The translations under genes and the position numbers were made by a program. A model generated the notes under the pieces. That model was not told the DNA's origin. It made no database searches and saw nothing but the letters and a program-made list of their open reading frames with translations. Below, piece by piece: positions 1 to 6,090 of a DNA stretch of 6,121 nucleotides (the first letter of the stretch is position 1; the number at the start of each line of letters is the position of its first letter). This DNA is from an uncultured Candidatus Melainabacteria bacterium (lineage in GTDB: Bacteria; Cyanobacteriota; Vampirovibrionia; Gastranaerophilales; Gastranaerophilaceae): NCBI GenBank assembly GCA_934773085.1, contig CAKVMU010000111.1, positions 1-6,121 of the forward strand, in the 5' to 3' direction.

Positions 1-1365
1 GCACATATATACACCGGATATTTCCAATGCTTGAATGCAAATTACGAAGAAGCAGAAAAGGAATTCTCTCTCGCAATTTCAAGTTCAGGCAAAAATTCGG
101 CAAGACCTAGATTGTTCTTGTCAAAAGTTTTGTTAAATAGAATTAAAAGCCACTCGTCAGTAAAAGACGTAATCAAATTTTTGTATTATTTTCTATCCGG
201 TAGCATGATGATTATGTGGGACTGTCCGTCACTCAAAATGTTCTACAAATTTCTTGCAAATGATTTTTCAGTGTTCTCTTACAAAACATTGGGCGAAACA
301 TTTGAAAAGATGAAGCTTTTCCCATCTGCATTAGAAGCATATTCAAAGGGGCTTGAAAAAACATCTCAAGGAAATTTGTTCTATCAAAAAATGGGTGATT
401 TATCATTGGAATGCAACGATATAGATGCAAGTATTGAATGTTACAAAAAAGCTTATGAAATGAATCCGTCTGATAGGGAGGTTTTGATTAAGTTGGCGAC
501 AATTAACCAAACTTACCATCCGGAAAATGTTGACGTAACTATTGATTACTACAATTCGTTGTTGGAATACGGCATAGATTTGGACAAAATCTATTACGAA
601 CTAGGTCATTTGTACATCGCAAAGTCAGACAAAATTCACGCAGTATCTGCTTTTAAACTGGCAGAAGAACTAAATCCTGAAAATCCATACTATAACAATT
701 CTTTGGCATATGCGTATGTCAAAGCAGAACTCTATGACGATGCGATTGAGTACTACCAAAAAGCAATCAAATTGAACCCGGATTCTGAATGGACTTCCAT
801 CGTATGTCATGCTCTTGGTGCTATTTATGCTGAAATCAAGGAAAACTTTGAGGCTGCAGAAGCAACATTTAATGCAGGTATGGTTCTTGACCCGAACAAT
901 GTTGATATTCAGCTTTCTTTAGGTGATTTGTTCATGGCGCAGAATGATTTGGATAAGGCTATTAAGACATACTGTGATGCAATAGCTGTCGACCCGTTGA
1001 ACTATTTGACCTATGCAAAAACAGGTTTGGCATTGTGGGAAAAAGATTATTTGGAAGAATCAGTTGTTGCGTTCCACAAATCAATTGAGTTGAATCCTGA
1101 TTTTGAAATTTCGCAAAACAATCTAGGTGTTGTATACCTTGATGGTTACGGTGACCCAAAAGAATCAGTTGAATACTTTAAAAATGCTATAAATATTAAT
1201 CCTAACTACACATTGGCATATTTTAACTTAGGCCGTGCTTATCAAGCTATTGGTGACAAAGCTTTGGCAGCAGAATATTATCAAATGACAATGGATTTGA
1301 ATAAGATTACTCAAGAGTTATCGGATAAAGATATAAGAAGCAGATTATACGAATTATTTGAGTAA
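1..1365 (+). CDS. TPR-repeat protein, 5' end outside window
   Basis: The reading frame is open from base 1, and the ten codons before the first TTG (position 31) continue a TPR-like helix, so the gene starts upstream and that TTG is not its start. The 454 visible residues contain about ten tetratricopeptide units. One is near residues 5-28, and a nearly continuous run follows from about 94 to 434, with repeated A/Y-x-x-A-I-x-Y-Y-x-K-A-I-x-L-N-P signatures (e.g. 246-260 and 386-401). Between them, residues 55-95 are hydrophobic and aromatic and do not fit the TPR pattern. This may be a degenerate repeat or a linker. TPR arrays form superhelical scaffolds for protein binding. No catalytic domain is visible, so partner and pathway cannot be named. 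The protein ends in YELFE and its last codons overlap the end of tlyA on the other strand by 12 bp. Confidence 0.9.
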   Translation, partial: AHIYTGYFQCLNANYEEAEKEFSLAISSSGKNSARPRLFLSKVLLNRIKSHSSVKDVIKFLYYFLSGSMMIMWDCPSLKMFYKFLANDFSVFSYKTLGETFEKMKLFPSALEAYSKGLEKTSQGNLFYQKMGDLSLECNDIDASIECYKKAYEMNPSDREVLIKLATINQTYHPENVDVTIDYYNSLLEYGIDLDKIYYELGHLYIAKSDKIHAVSAFKLAEELNPENPYYNNSLAYAYVKAELYDDAIEYYQKAIKLNPDSEWTSIVCHALGAIYAEIKENFEAAEATFNAGMVLDPNNVDIQLSLGDLFMAQNDLDKAIKTYCDAIAVDPLNYLTYAKTGLALWEKDYLEESVVAFHKSIELNPDFEISQNNLGVVYLDGYGDPKESVEYFKNAININPNYTLAYFNLGRAYQAIGDKALAAEYYQMTMDLNKITQELSDKDIRSRLYELFE

Positions 1366-1370
1366 TTCGT
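1349..1370. repeat. Inverted repeat across two convergent stop codons
   Basis: The sequence ACGAATTA (1349-1356) is followed by a 6-nt loop and its exact reverse complement TAATTCGT (1363-1370). The TPR gene stop is the first three bases of the right arm, and the tlyA stop is the last three bases of the left arm on the other strand. There is no intergenic space and no U-tract on either side, so this is not a canonical intrinsic terminator. It could still act as a weak bidirectional terminator or an mRNA 3'-end stabiliser. Confidence 0.5.
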
Positions 1371-2166
1371 GAGCGCTTTCTACAATGTCGCTAACAGGCA
1401 AAATTTCTTCTGTTGATTTTTCTGTCGAGAACCATATAAGGTACTCTATATTGCCTGCAGGTCCTTTTATGGAAGAGAATGTAAGTCCCTTTATTGTGTA
1501 ATCCAAGCTTTTAACACACTCTATAACGTTATTTATAACAGCAATATGGACGTTTTTATCCCTTACAACACCGCCTTTTTCGACCAGTTCTTTTCCCGCT
1601 TCAAATTGAGGTTTGATTAAACATATCATCTCATGCCAGTCAGGGTTCATAAGTGTTTTTAAATTTGGCAAAATTTTCTCCAGCGATATAAAAGACAAGT
1701 CGGAAACCAATAGTGTTGCAATTTCATCTCCTTCGCTATAGATGTCTTCTTTGTCGCATGTTCTTAGGTTTGTTTTTTCTATTACCTTAACTTTATCAGA
1801 ATTTCTGAGTTTCCAGTCAAGTTGCCCATATCCAACATCAGCAGCATAAACAAATTTTGCACCGTTTTGCAAAAGACAATCTGTAAATCCGCCAGTTGAG
1901 GCTCCGGCATCAAGGCAAACTCTGTTCTCAACTTGAACATCAAATGTTTCGAGAGCTTTTTTTAGCTTGAAACCGCCTCTTGATACAAAAGGCATGCTTT
2001 TTATAACAAAATCGTATTCTTTTTCCGGATTAATCTGAAAACCTGCTTTTGTTATAACATCAGTTCCAATTTTTACATTACCGGCAAGAATAGCGGCTGC
2101 AGCCTTGCTTTTTGTTTCAAAATATCCCAAATCAACCAAAATTTTATCTAAACGTTCTTTTTTCAT
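1354..2166 (-). CDS. tlyA: TlyA family rRNA 2'-O-methyltransferase (S4 + FtsJ-like)
   Basis: The 270-residue protein has the two-domain TlyA layout. An N-terminal S4 RNA-binding domain (about 1-58, starting KKERLDKILVDLG) is followed by a Rossmann-like FtsJ/RrmJ-type methyltransferase domain. Visible motifs are SRGGFKL (62-68), the SAM-binding DAGASTGGFTD (86-96), DVGYGQL (110-116), DLSFISL (156-162), KPQFE (185-189) and GPAGNIE (235-241). K67, D156, K185 and E241 fit the K-D-K-E catalytic tetrad of this family. Characterised TlyA enzymes use SAM to 2'-O-methylate cytidines of 23S rRNA (C1920) and, in some species, 16S rRNA (C1409), which affects capreomycin sensitivity. The older 'hemolysin' label is probably misleading. 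The ATG overlaps the tatD stop as ATGA, which indicates translational coupling, and it is the last gene of the minus-strand operon. Which rRNA sites are modified here cannot be told. Confidence 0.95.
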   Translation of the reverse strand: MKKERLDKILVDLGYFETKSKAAAAILAGNVKIGTDVITKAGFQINPEKEYDFVIKSMPFVSRGGFKLKKALETFDVQVENRVCLDAGASTGGFTDCLLQNGAKFVYAADVGYGQLDWKLRNSDKVKVIEKTNLRTCDKEDIYSEGDEIATLLVSDLSFISLEKILPNLKTLMNPDWHEMICLIKPQFEAGKELVEKGGVVRDKNVHIAVINNVIECVKSLDYTIKGLTFSSIKGPAGNIEYLIWFSTEKSTEEILPVSDIVESAHELLK

Positions 2167-2903
2167 ATCCCGAAAAATTCCTCAGCGTTCTTTGTTGTAA
2201 TATCTATTAATTCAGCCGTAGGCATCTCTTTTATGTTAGCGATTTCTTCCGCAATGTATTTAACATATTCCGGCTTATTAGGCTTGCCTCGGAACGGAAC
2301 CGGAGTAAGGTACGGAGAATCTGTTTCCAAAACCAAATTTGATAATGGAACTTCTTTTGCAACTTCTTTGATTTTTACTGCGTTTTTGAATGTAACAACT
2401 CCACCAATCGCAATTGTCCATCCTTCTTTAACACATTCTCTCATGTATTCAACACTGCCGGAAAAACAGTGATATAGCACTTTAGACCCATTGTTTTCTC
2501 TTTTTATAATGTCAAAACAATCCTTGTGTGCTTCTCTGTCATGTACTACAATAGGAAGGTTTAACTTGTTTGCCATCCTAATTTGTTTTGCAAAAACTTC
2601 TTTTTGTATTTCATTGAAACTTGTGTCCCAGTAATAATCCAGACCGATTTCACCAACAGCTACAACCTTTGAATTCTTTGCTCGCTGAATCATTCTTTCT
2701 TCAATTTCGTCGGTATATGTCTTAGCTTCTGACGGAAATATCCCGACCATAGCAAAAATGTTCTCGTTATTGTTTGCAATCTCTATAACCTTGTCCATTG
2801 TTTTTTCTTCAACAGACGGTATAACAACTTTCCCGACACCGGAAAAATCAATAGGGTTAAGCATATCCAAATGCGCATGTGTATCTATTAAATAATCTTT
2901 CAT
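2163..2903 (-). CDS. tatD: TatD family metal-dependent DNase/hydrolase
   Basis: The 246-residue protein is a TIM-barrel amidohydrolase-fold nuclease of the TatD/YcfH family, close to the usual length of about 255-265. The metal-site motifs appear in order: DTHAHLD (7-13; H9, H11), GEIGLDYYWD (84-93; E85), VVHDREA (119-125; H121), YHCFSGS (144-150; H145) and ETDSPYLTP (193-201; D195). The C-terminal RGKPNKP block is also present. Characterised members are cytoplasmic 3'-5' exonucleases linked to DNA repair or turnover. The usual G-x-H-P motif reads GIFP here (F56), a substitution of a normally conserved histidine. The gene lies 18 bp after the nuclease gene and overlaps tlyA by 4 bp. No Shine-Dalgarno is visible before the ATG, but an extended -10 box is. 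The exact substrate, and whether this is a TatD or YcfH orthologue, are not resolved. Confidence 0.94.
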   Translation of the reverse strand: MKDYLIDTHAHLDMLNPIDFSGVGKVVIPSVEEKTMDKVIEIANNNENIFAMVGIFPSEAKTYTDEIEERMIQRAKNSKVVAVGEIGLDYYWDTSFNEIQKEVFAKQIRMANKLNLPIVVHDREAHKDCFDIIKRENNGSKVLYHCFSGSVEYMRECVKEGWTIAIGGVVTFKNAVKIKEVAKEVPLSNLVLETDSPYLTPVPFRGKPNKPEYVKYIAEEIANIKEMPTAELIDITTKNAEEFFGI

Positions 2904-2910
2904 AACTATG

Positions 2911-2919
2911 ATTATAGCA
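2911..2919 (-). promoter_or_regulatory. Extended -10 promoter element before tatD
   Basis: Read on the minus strand, the bases are TGCTATAAT, a perfect match to the extended -10 form TGnTATAAT, with no good -35 hexamer at 17 bp. It lies entirely in the 18-bp gap between the nuclease stop and the tatD ATG. A start 6-8 nt downstream would fall at or within a base or two of the ATG, which fits the absence of a ribosome-binding site and would make a leaderless or nearly leaderless mRNA. In an AT-rich genome such a match can also arise by chance. Confidence 0.4.
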
Positions 2920-2921
2920 CG

Positions 2922-3548
2922 CTAAAAGCATATGATATCGTATTCGCAAGGACAATTGTCATGTTTGGAAGTGTAATCTTCACTGTCAATCATATCTGAG
3001 ATGTTTGTTAATTTTTTTGTGTATTTTTCAATGAGTTCTGAAGTAAGTTCTATCGTAACTTCCTTTTTATTGCGCAAATCCAGATAAACAAATTCTATAT
3101 TGTCCGTTTGAAAAAAACTTCTGACCGCCAGTAAATATACCATTGTCTGATAATCAAAAGCTGCATTTCTTGGCGCACTTCCGGTCTTGTAATCCAGTAT
3201 ATAATATTTGCCGGCAGAATCTTTTACCAATGCGTCCAATCGACCGCCAAAGAAATGTTCTCCGATTTTGACAGCCAGATTGTATTCTGTGTTAATGCAC
3301 TCGTAAGAAAAATATTTAATACTTTTTAAATATTCCCAAATTTCTCTTTCTCTTACGGTCAAAGCCTTTTCCAATTTATCAATGTTTTCTTTTCTCAAAT
3401 AATATGAAGCCAATGCGTGGATATTTTTACCGGTTTCAAAAACCGTATCATCAACAGGCATTGAAATTCCCTTTATATATTTAAAGCAGAACTTTTTTGG
3501 ACAAAGCTCATACGTTTTTAACATGTTAGGTGAAAGAATTCCGTCCAT
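2922..3548 (-). CDS. Small PD-(D/E)XK nuclease, RecB/Cas4-like
   Basis: The 208-residue protein matches the RecB/AddB/Cas4 branch of the PD-(D/E)XK superfamily. The N-terminus LSPNMLKTYELCPKKF (5-20) is the typical S-x-x-x-Y-x-x-C-P-x-x-F entry motif. GKNIHALA (40-47) provides H44, GGRLDAL (101-107) provides D105, ILDYKTG (117-123) provides the D119-x-K121 core, and FDYQTMVY (131-138) provides the motif-III Q134. The C-terminus has C199, C201 and C207, which together with C16 resembles the one-plus-three cysteine set that binds a 4Fe-4S cluster in Cas4 and AddB. The spacing here is C-x-C-x5-C, not the usual C-x2-C-x5-C. No helicase domain is fused and no cas genes are visible. The expected activity is exonucleolytic cleavage of single-stranded DNA ends. 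It starts 2 bp after the kinase stop, with AGGG about 5 nt before the ATG, and precedes tatD, so two nucleases are adjacent. The biological role is unassigned. Confidence 0.87.
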   Translation of the reverse strand: MDGILSPNMLKTYELCPKKFCFKYIKGISMPVDDTVFETGKNIHALASYYLRKENIDKLEKALTVREREIWEYLKSIKYFSYECINTEYNLAVKIGEHFFGGRLDALVKDSAGKYYILDYKTGSAPRNAAFDYQTMVYLLAVRSFFQTDNIEFVYLDLRNKKEVTIELTSELIEKYTKKLTNISDMIDSEDYTSKHDNCPCEYDIICF

Positions 3549-3550
3549 TT

Positions 3551-4594
3551 TTACCCTATCAAGTATGTGTAATTCGGATTGTTTTTTAACTTTTCTTCAA
3601 TTTCAGAGAAAGTCAATAACCCTTCTGTTGCTCCGAATTCAGAAACAACTGAAGATGCGTTGACAGATGCATACATCAATGACGTTCCGATATCATGTTC
3701 GTTTTCAAGCAATGAGGCACAGAATGTTGATGCGAAAGAATCACCTGCCCCAAGAGTTGATACGACTGTTGAAGGGAACGGTTCGCAGAAATAGAATTTG
3801 TCTCCGTCATACGCATATGCTCCATGACCACCATCGGTTATGACAATAACCTGATAATCCATGACTTTTAGAGTTGTAAGCATGTTTTTTATATCTCTAT
3901 GTATTATTTCGTGAGAGAATTTTTCTGTCTTGGTATCCGGTCTCACTTGAATCCCAGTTGCCATAGAAGCTTCTTCTTTGTTCATTACAACGTAATGAGC
4001 TGATTCAAGAACTTTTTTAATATGTTCAAATCCTCTTTTAATACTTGTCGTACCAGCGTTAAAACAAATCTTTGTATTATTCTCGTGTGCAAAATCAATA
4101 ATAGGTTCCAATACTAGGTTAGAATCCCCGTTCAAAGGTGCCACGTAAATTAAATCAGCATCTTTTATCGCATTAAAATCAATCTCGTTTTCTGATATAT
4201 GTGCATTGGCTCCTCTATGTGCAAGAACCGTTCTGTCACCTTGGAAACTTACAAGAATTATTGAAAAACCGGTTGAAGTATCTTCTTTTTGTATAATATG
4301 GTCAAGACTTACATTTTGTCTTTTGAAAAAGTCCAAAATCCCTTCTGAATAAACATCTTTACCAATTTTAAATATAGCGGAAGTATCAAAACCAAGGTTC
4401 CCAAAGTTGCATGCCGTGTTAACTCCCCCTCCGCCAACATTTGATGAAAACGTTGTGATATCTATCTTTGCTCCGTAAGGATAACTCATAAAATCAGAGT
4501 TCTTATTTTTAGTACATACAGAAACTATATTTGCATCATCGCATTCGACAAAAACATCCATTGTCGCACTACCGATTGTTATAACTTTTGGCAT
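3551..4594 (-). CDS. PfkB-family carbohydrate/nucleoside kinase
   Basis: The 347-residue protein is a ribokinase-fold (PfkB) kinase, which transfers the ATP gamma-phosphate to a sugar or nucleoside hydroxyl. The N-terminal strand ITIGSATMDVFVE (5-17) and the substrate-side glycine motif NVGGGGVNTACNFGNLG (52-68) are clear. VVMNKEEAS (202-210) and VIVITDGGHGAY (249-260) belong to the nucleotide-binding half. STLGAGDSF (279-287) is the second PfkB signature and includes the catalytic base D285 and the GAGD anion hole. The residue before T280 is Ser, where most members have Asp. The segment around YPYGAKIDI (38-46) precedes the glycine motif, an arrangement I recall from many uncharacterised bacterial PfkB proteins. 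Substrate specificity cannot be read from these motifs. The gene is first in the minus-strand operon, and a strong Shine-Dalgarno 6 nt upstream supports this ATG. Confidence 0.92.
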   Translation of the reverse strand: MPKVITIGSATMDVFVECDDANIVSVCTKNKNSDFMSYPYGAKIDITTFSSNVGGGGVNTACNFGNLGFDTSAIFKIGKDVYSEGILDFFKRQNVSLDHIIQKEDTSTGFSIILVSFQGDRTVLAHRGANAHISENEIDFNAIKDADLIYVAPLNGDSNLVLEPIIDFAHENNTKICFNAGTTSIKRGFEHIKKVLESAHYVVMNKEEASMATGIQVRPDTKTEKFSHEIIHRDIKNMLTTLKVMDYQVIVITDGGHGAYAYDGDKFYFCEPFPSTVVSTLGAGDSFASTFCASLLENEHDIGTSLMYASVNASSVVSEFGATEGLLTFSEIEEKLKNNPNYTYLIG

Positions 4595-4600
4595 AATTAT

Positions 4601-4607
4601 CTCCTCT
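4601..4607 (-). promoter_or_regulatory. Strong Shine-Dalgarno of the PfkB kinase gene
   Basis: The minus strand reads AGAGGAG, ending 6 nt before the kinase ATG at 4594. It is the best ribosome-binding site among the genes here and fixes the start codon. Confidence 0.8.
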
Positions 4608-4621
4608 TATTTATTAATATT

Positions 4622-4627
4622 ATTGTA
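4622..4627 (-). promoter_or_regulatory. Candidate -10 box for the kinase-nuclease-tatD-tlyA operon
   Basis: TACAAT on the minus strand is one mismatch from TATAAT and lies about 28 bp upstream of the kinase ATG. It would give a short leader of about 20 nt that contains the Shine-Dalgarno. No convincing -35 is found at 16-18 bp. An 8-bp palindrome GATGCATC (4635-4642) lies in what would be the spacer and could be an operator. This is a weak prediction based on position and one hexamer. Confidence 0.3.
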
Positions 4628-4650
4628 TTACAAAGATGCATCCTCCGTTA

Positions 4651-4670
4651 AATGTAAATAAATGTAAAAA
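4651..4670. repeat. 10-bp tandem repeat in the divergent intergenic region
   Basis: AATGTAAATA (4651-4660) is followed directly by AATGTAAAAA (4661-4670), two copies with one difference and a period of one helical turn. The pair lies between the two divergent promoters, just upstream of the flagellin -35 area, where a regulator could bind the same DNA face twice. Low-complexity AT-rich sequence is the alternative explanation. Confidence 0.4.
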
Positions 4671-4708
4671 TATGAAAACGGCATGGTGTAATTTTTATAG
4701 AGTTCATC

Positions 4709-4714
4709 TATAAT
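4709..4714 (+). promoter_or_regulatory. fliC: Candidate -10 box of the flagellin promoter
   Basis: A perfect TATAAT lies here and would start transcription near 4721, giving a leader of about 150 nt. No good TTGACA is found upstream; the closest is TGGTGT at 4684-4689 with a 19-bp gap. The overlapping string ATCTATAA (4706-4713) matches the flagellar sigma-28 -10 GCCGATAA at only 5 of 8 positions, and no TAAA lies at the right distance. I cannot decide whether sigma-70 or a flagellar sigma factor reads it. No sigma-54 site was seen. Confidence 0.4.
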
Positions 4715-4720
4715 GTTTGT

Positions 4721-4732
4721 ATACAAGGATAT
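4721..4732 (+). promoter_or_regulatory. Candidate CsrA-binding site at the start of the flagellin leader
   Basis: The bases ATACAAGGATAT match the CsrA SELEX consensus RUACARGGAUGU at 11 of 12 positions. Further ANGGA cores occur at 4755-4759, 4771-4775 and 4822-4826, and a GGA lies in the ribosome-binding region (4854-4856). CsrA represses flagellin translation in Bacillus by binding such sites in the leader. A csrA gene is not in this window, so this is a motif-based prediction. Confidence 0.4.
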
Positions 4733-4834
4733 GTGAGATATATATAAACTTAGTACGGAAAGAGAGTTTTAAGGATTAGGGTTTTATAGCTGTCTCATTA
4801 TTTTATAAAAAGATTAGATTAAGGGATTTATATG

Positions 4835-4860
4835 TAACAGGCTCTGTCTGTTAGGAAAGG
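4835..4860 (+). promoter_or_regulatory. Leader hairpin and ribosome-binding site of flagellin
   Basis: TAACAG (4835-4840) and CTGTTA (4848-4853) form a 6-bp stem with a 7-nt loop. The last stem base is the first base of the purine-rich AGGAAAGG (4853-4860), the likely Shine-Dalgarno, which lies 10 nt before the ATG. A second purine run, GAGAAG, abuts the ATG. The hairpin directly next to the ribosome-binding site could tune its access together with a protein such as CsrA. Confidence 0.45.
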
Positions 4861-4870
4861 TTTAGAGAAG

Positions 4871-5899
4871 ATGGCTCTTACAATTAACACAAATGTTTCG
4901 TCATTGGTTGCGCAAAGAAATTTAACTAATGCGACAAACAAGTTGAATACTTCTATAGAAAGAATGACCACCGGTTTTAAGATTAACCACGCATCTGACA
5001 ACGCTGCAGGTTATTCAATTTCCGATATGTGGGTTACACAATTAGGTTCTCTAGATGTAGCATCTGATAACGCAGCAACCGGTGCTGATATGCTTACAAC
5101 TGCAGAAGAAACATATTCATTGCTAACAAGCCACCTTCAACGTGTAAGAGATTTGACTGAACAAGCTGCTAACGGAACTTATGGTTCTCAATCTTTGAAA
5201 GCTATTCAGTCAGAAATTCACGCAAGATTACAAGAAGTTAACCGTATTTCAGCAAACTCTGAATTTAACGGTATTAAACTTATGGCTTATGATTTGAAAA
5301 ATGCAAATAATAACAAAGAAGTTGGTATGACCGCTCGTGGTATTGATTTGCAGGTAGGTTTGTATGCAAATGAGTACAGCAGAATTAATCTCAAAGTTGA
5401 GTTGTTCTCAAATGCCAGCGTAAGCGGTTTGTTCAACAGTGCTGCTATGACAGCAAAAACTTCTGAAAGTGGAAAGACTTTGTCAGATATGTTGACCGGT
5501 GCAGGTGGTAGTACAACTGATCTTAATAAAGCAGATAATTTACAAGCCTTTGCAGCAGCTTGCTCAGGTCTTGTATATGCTAAGAAAGACGGCAGCTTAT
5601 CATTACAAACAGATGCTAAATTAGGCGCTAAAGAAATGTTAGGTTTTGTAGATGCTGCAATTAACGAAATTTCAGACAGGGTTACAAATATCGGTGCTGC
5701 TCAAAACAGAGTTCAGTCTGCTATATCAGCACTTGATGTTCAGTCTCAAAACTTGACATCATCATTATCTACTCTTCGTGATACTGATGTGGCAAGTGAG
5801 TCTTCTAACTATATTCAATCTCAAATTTTGCAACAAGCTTCTGCGACTTTGTTAGCAACAGCTAACCAGTCTCCAAGCATTGCTCTGAACTTGATATAG
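4871..5899 (+). CDS. fliC: Flagellin, short form with small central domain
   Basis: The 342-residue protein is a flagellin, the subunit of the extracellular flagellar filament, exported through the flagellar type III system without a cleaved signal peptide. The N-terminal D0/D1 region (1-135) begins ALTINTNVSSLVAQRNL and includes TGFKINHASDNAAGYSI (34-50) and LQRVRDLTEQAANGT (89-103). The C-terminal D1/D0 region (about 255-342) ends SQILQQASATLLATANQSPSIALNLI-like, the helix needed for assembly and FliS chaperone binding. The central part (about 140-255) is small, so there is little surface-exposed D2/D3. The residues contacted by TLR5 in Salmonella FliC (R90, L94, E114) have counterparts at R91, L95 and E115. 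A single cysteine, C231, lies in the variable part, which is unusual for a flagellin. The gene has its own promoter region, a long leader and its own terminator, so it is probably monocistronic. Whether it is the main or a minor flagellin is unknown. Confidence 0.95.
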   Translation: MALTINTNVSSLVAQRNLTNATNKLNTSIERMTTGFKINHASDNAAGYSISDMWVTQLGSLDVASDNAATGADMLTTAEETYSLLTSHLQRVRDLTEQAANGTYGSQSLKAIQSEIHARLQEVNRISANSEFNGIKLMAYDLKNANNNKEVGMTARGIDLQVGLYANEYSRINLKVELFSNASVSGLFNSAAMTAKTSESGKTLSDMLTGAGGSTTDLNKADNLQAFAAACSGLVYAKKDGSLSLQTDAKLGAKEMLGFVDAAINEISDRVTNIGAAQNRVQSAISALDVQSQNLTSSLSTLRDTDVASESSNYIQSQILQQASATLLATANQSPSIALNLI

Positions 5900-5945
5900 T
5901 AAATAAAATTTAATTTGTTGTTGATTGGGATATGTACTTATATGT

Positions 5946-5972
5946 GGGATTGATTTTTATCAATCCCTTTTT
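5946..5972 (+). terminator. Rho-independent terminator after flagellin
   Basis: GGGATTGAT (5946-5954) and ATCAATCCC (5959-5967) form a perfect 9-bp stem with a TTTT loop, followed by five T (5968-5972). The stop codon is 46 bp upstream. The opposite strand lacks a U-tract, so it acts for the flagellin mRNA. Confidence 0.92.
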
Positions 5973-5980
5973 ATTGTGGT

Positions 5981-6009
5981 GCTACGCACGTAGATATATG
6001 GACGGAAGA
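5981..6009. repeat. 29-bp direct repeat, copy 1
   Basis: This copy matches 6091-6119 at 26 of 29 positions. The three differences are consecutive (positions 18-20), between a conserved 17-bp block GCTACGCACGTAGATAT and a conserved 9-bp block GACGGAAGA. The first block contains a small inverted repeat CTAC-GCAC-GTAG (5982-5993). Confidence 0.85.
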
Positions 6010-6090
6010 CAGAGGTGAAAACTACCGGTCGGAATTATACCTATAGGTCTTCCTTTTGAACCGACGACTGGATTGATTTGTTAGGCAAGA

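Noticed and set aside
31..1365. TTG at position 31 as the start of the TPR gene.
   Set aside because: The frame is open to base 1 and the upstream codons continue a TPR helix, so the true start is outside the window.
2951..2960. Palindrome GACAATTGTC as an operator.
   Set aside because: It lies inside the nuclease coding sequence over a conserved cysteine codon and its neighbours; chance and coding constraint explain it.
3579..3794. Small plus-strand reading frame opposite the kinase, and similar ones opposite tatD and the TPR gene.
   Set aside because: They are antisense shadows of well-supported genes, with no recognisable domain or ribosome-binding site.
4743..4765. Sigma-28 promoter starting at TAAACTT in the flagellin leader.
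   Set aside because: No GCCGATAA-like box follows at about 15 bp; the sequence there is GA-rich.
6004..6053. The 7-bp GGAAGAC/GTCTTCC stem as a tRNA acceptor stem.
   Set aside because: Only 50 nt are enclosed, and there is no T-arm, anticodon arm or GTTCRA loop in the right place.
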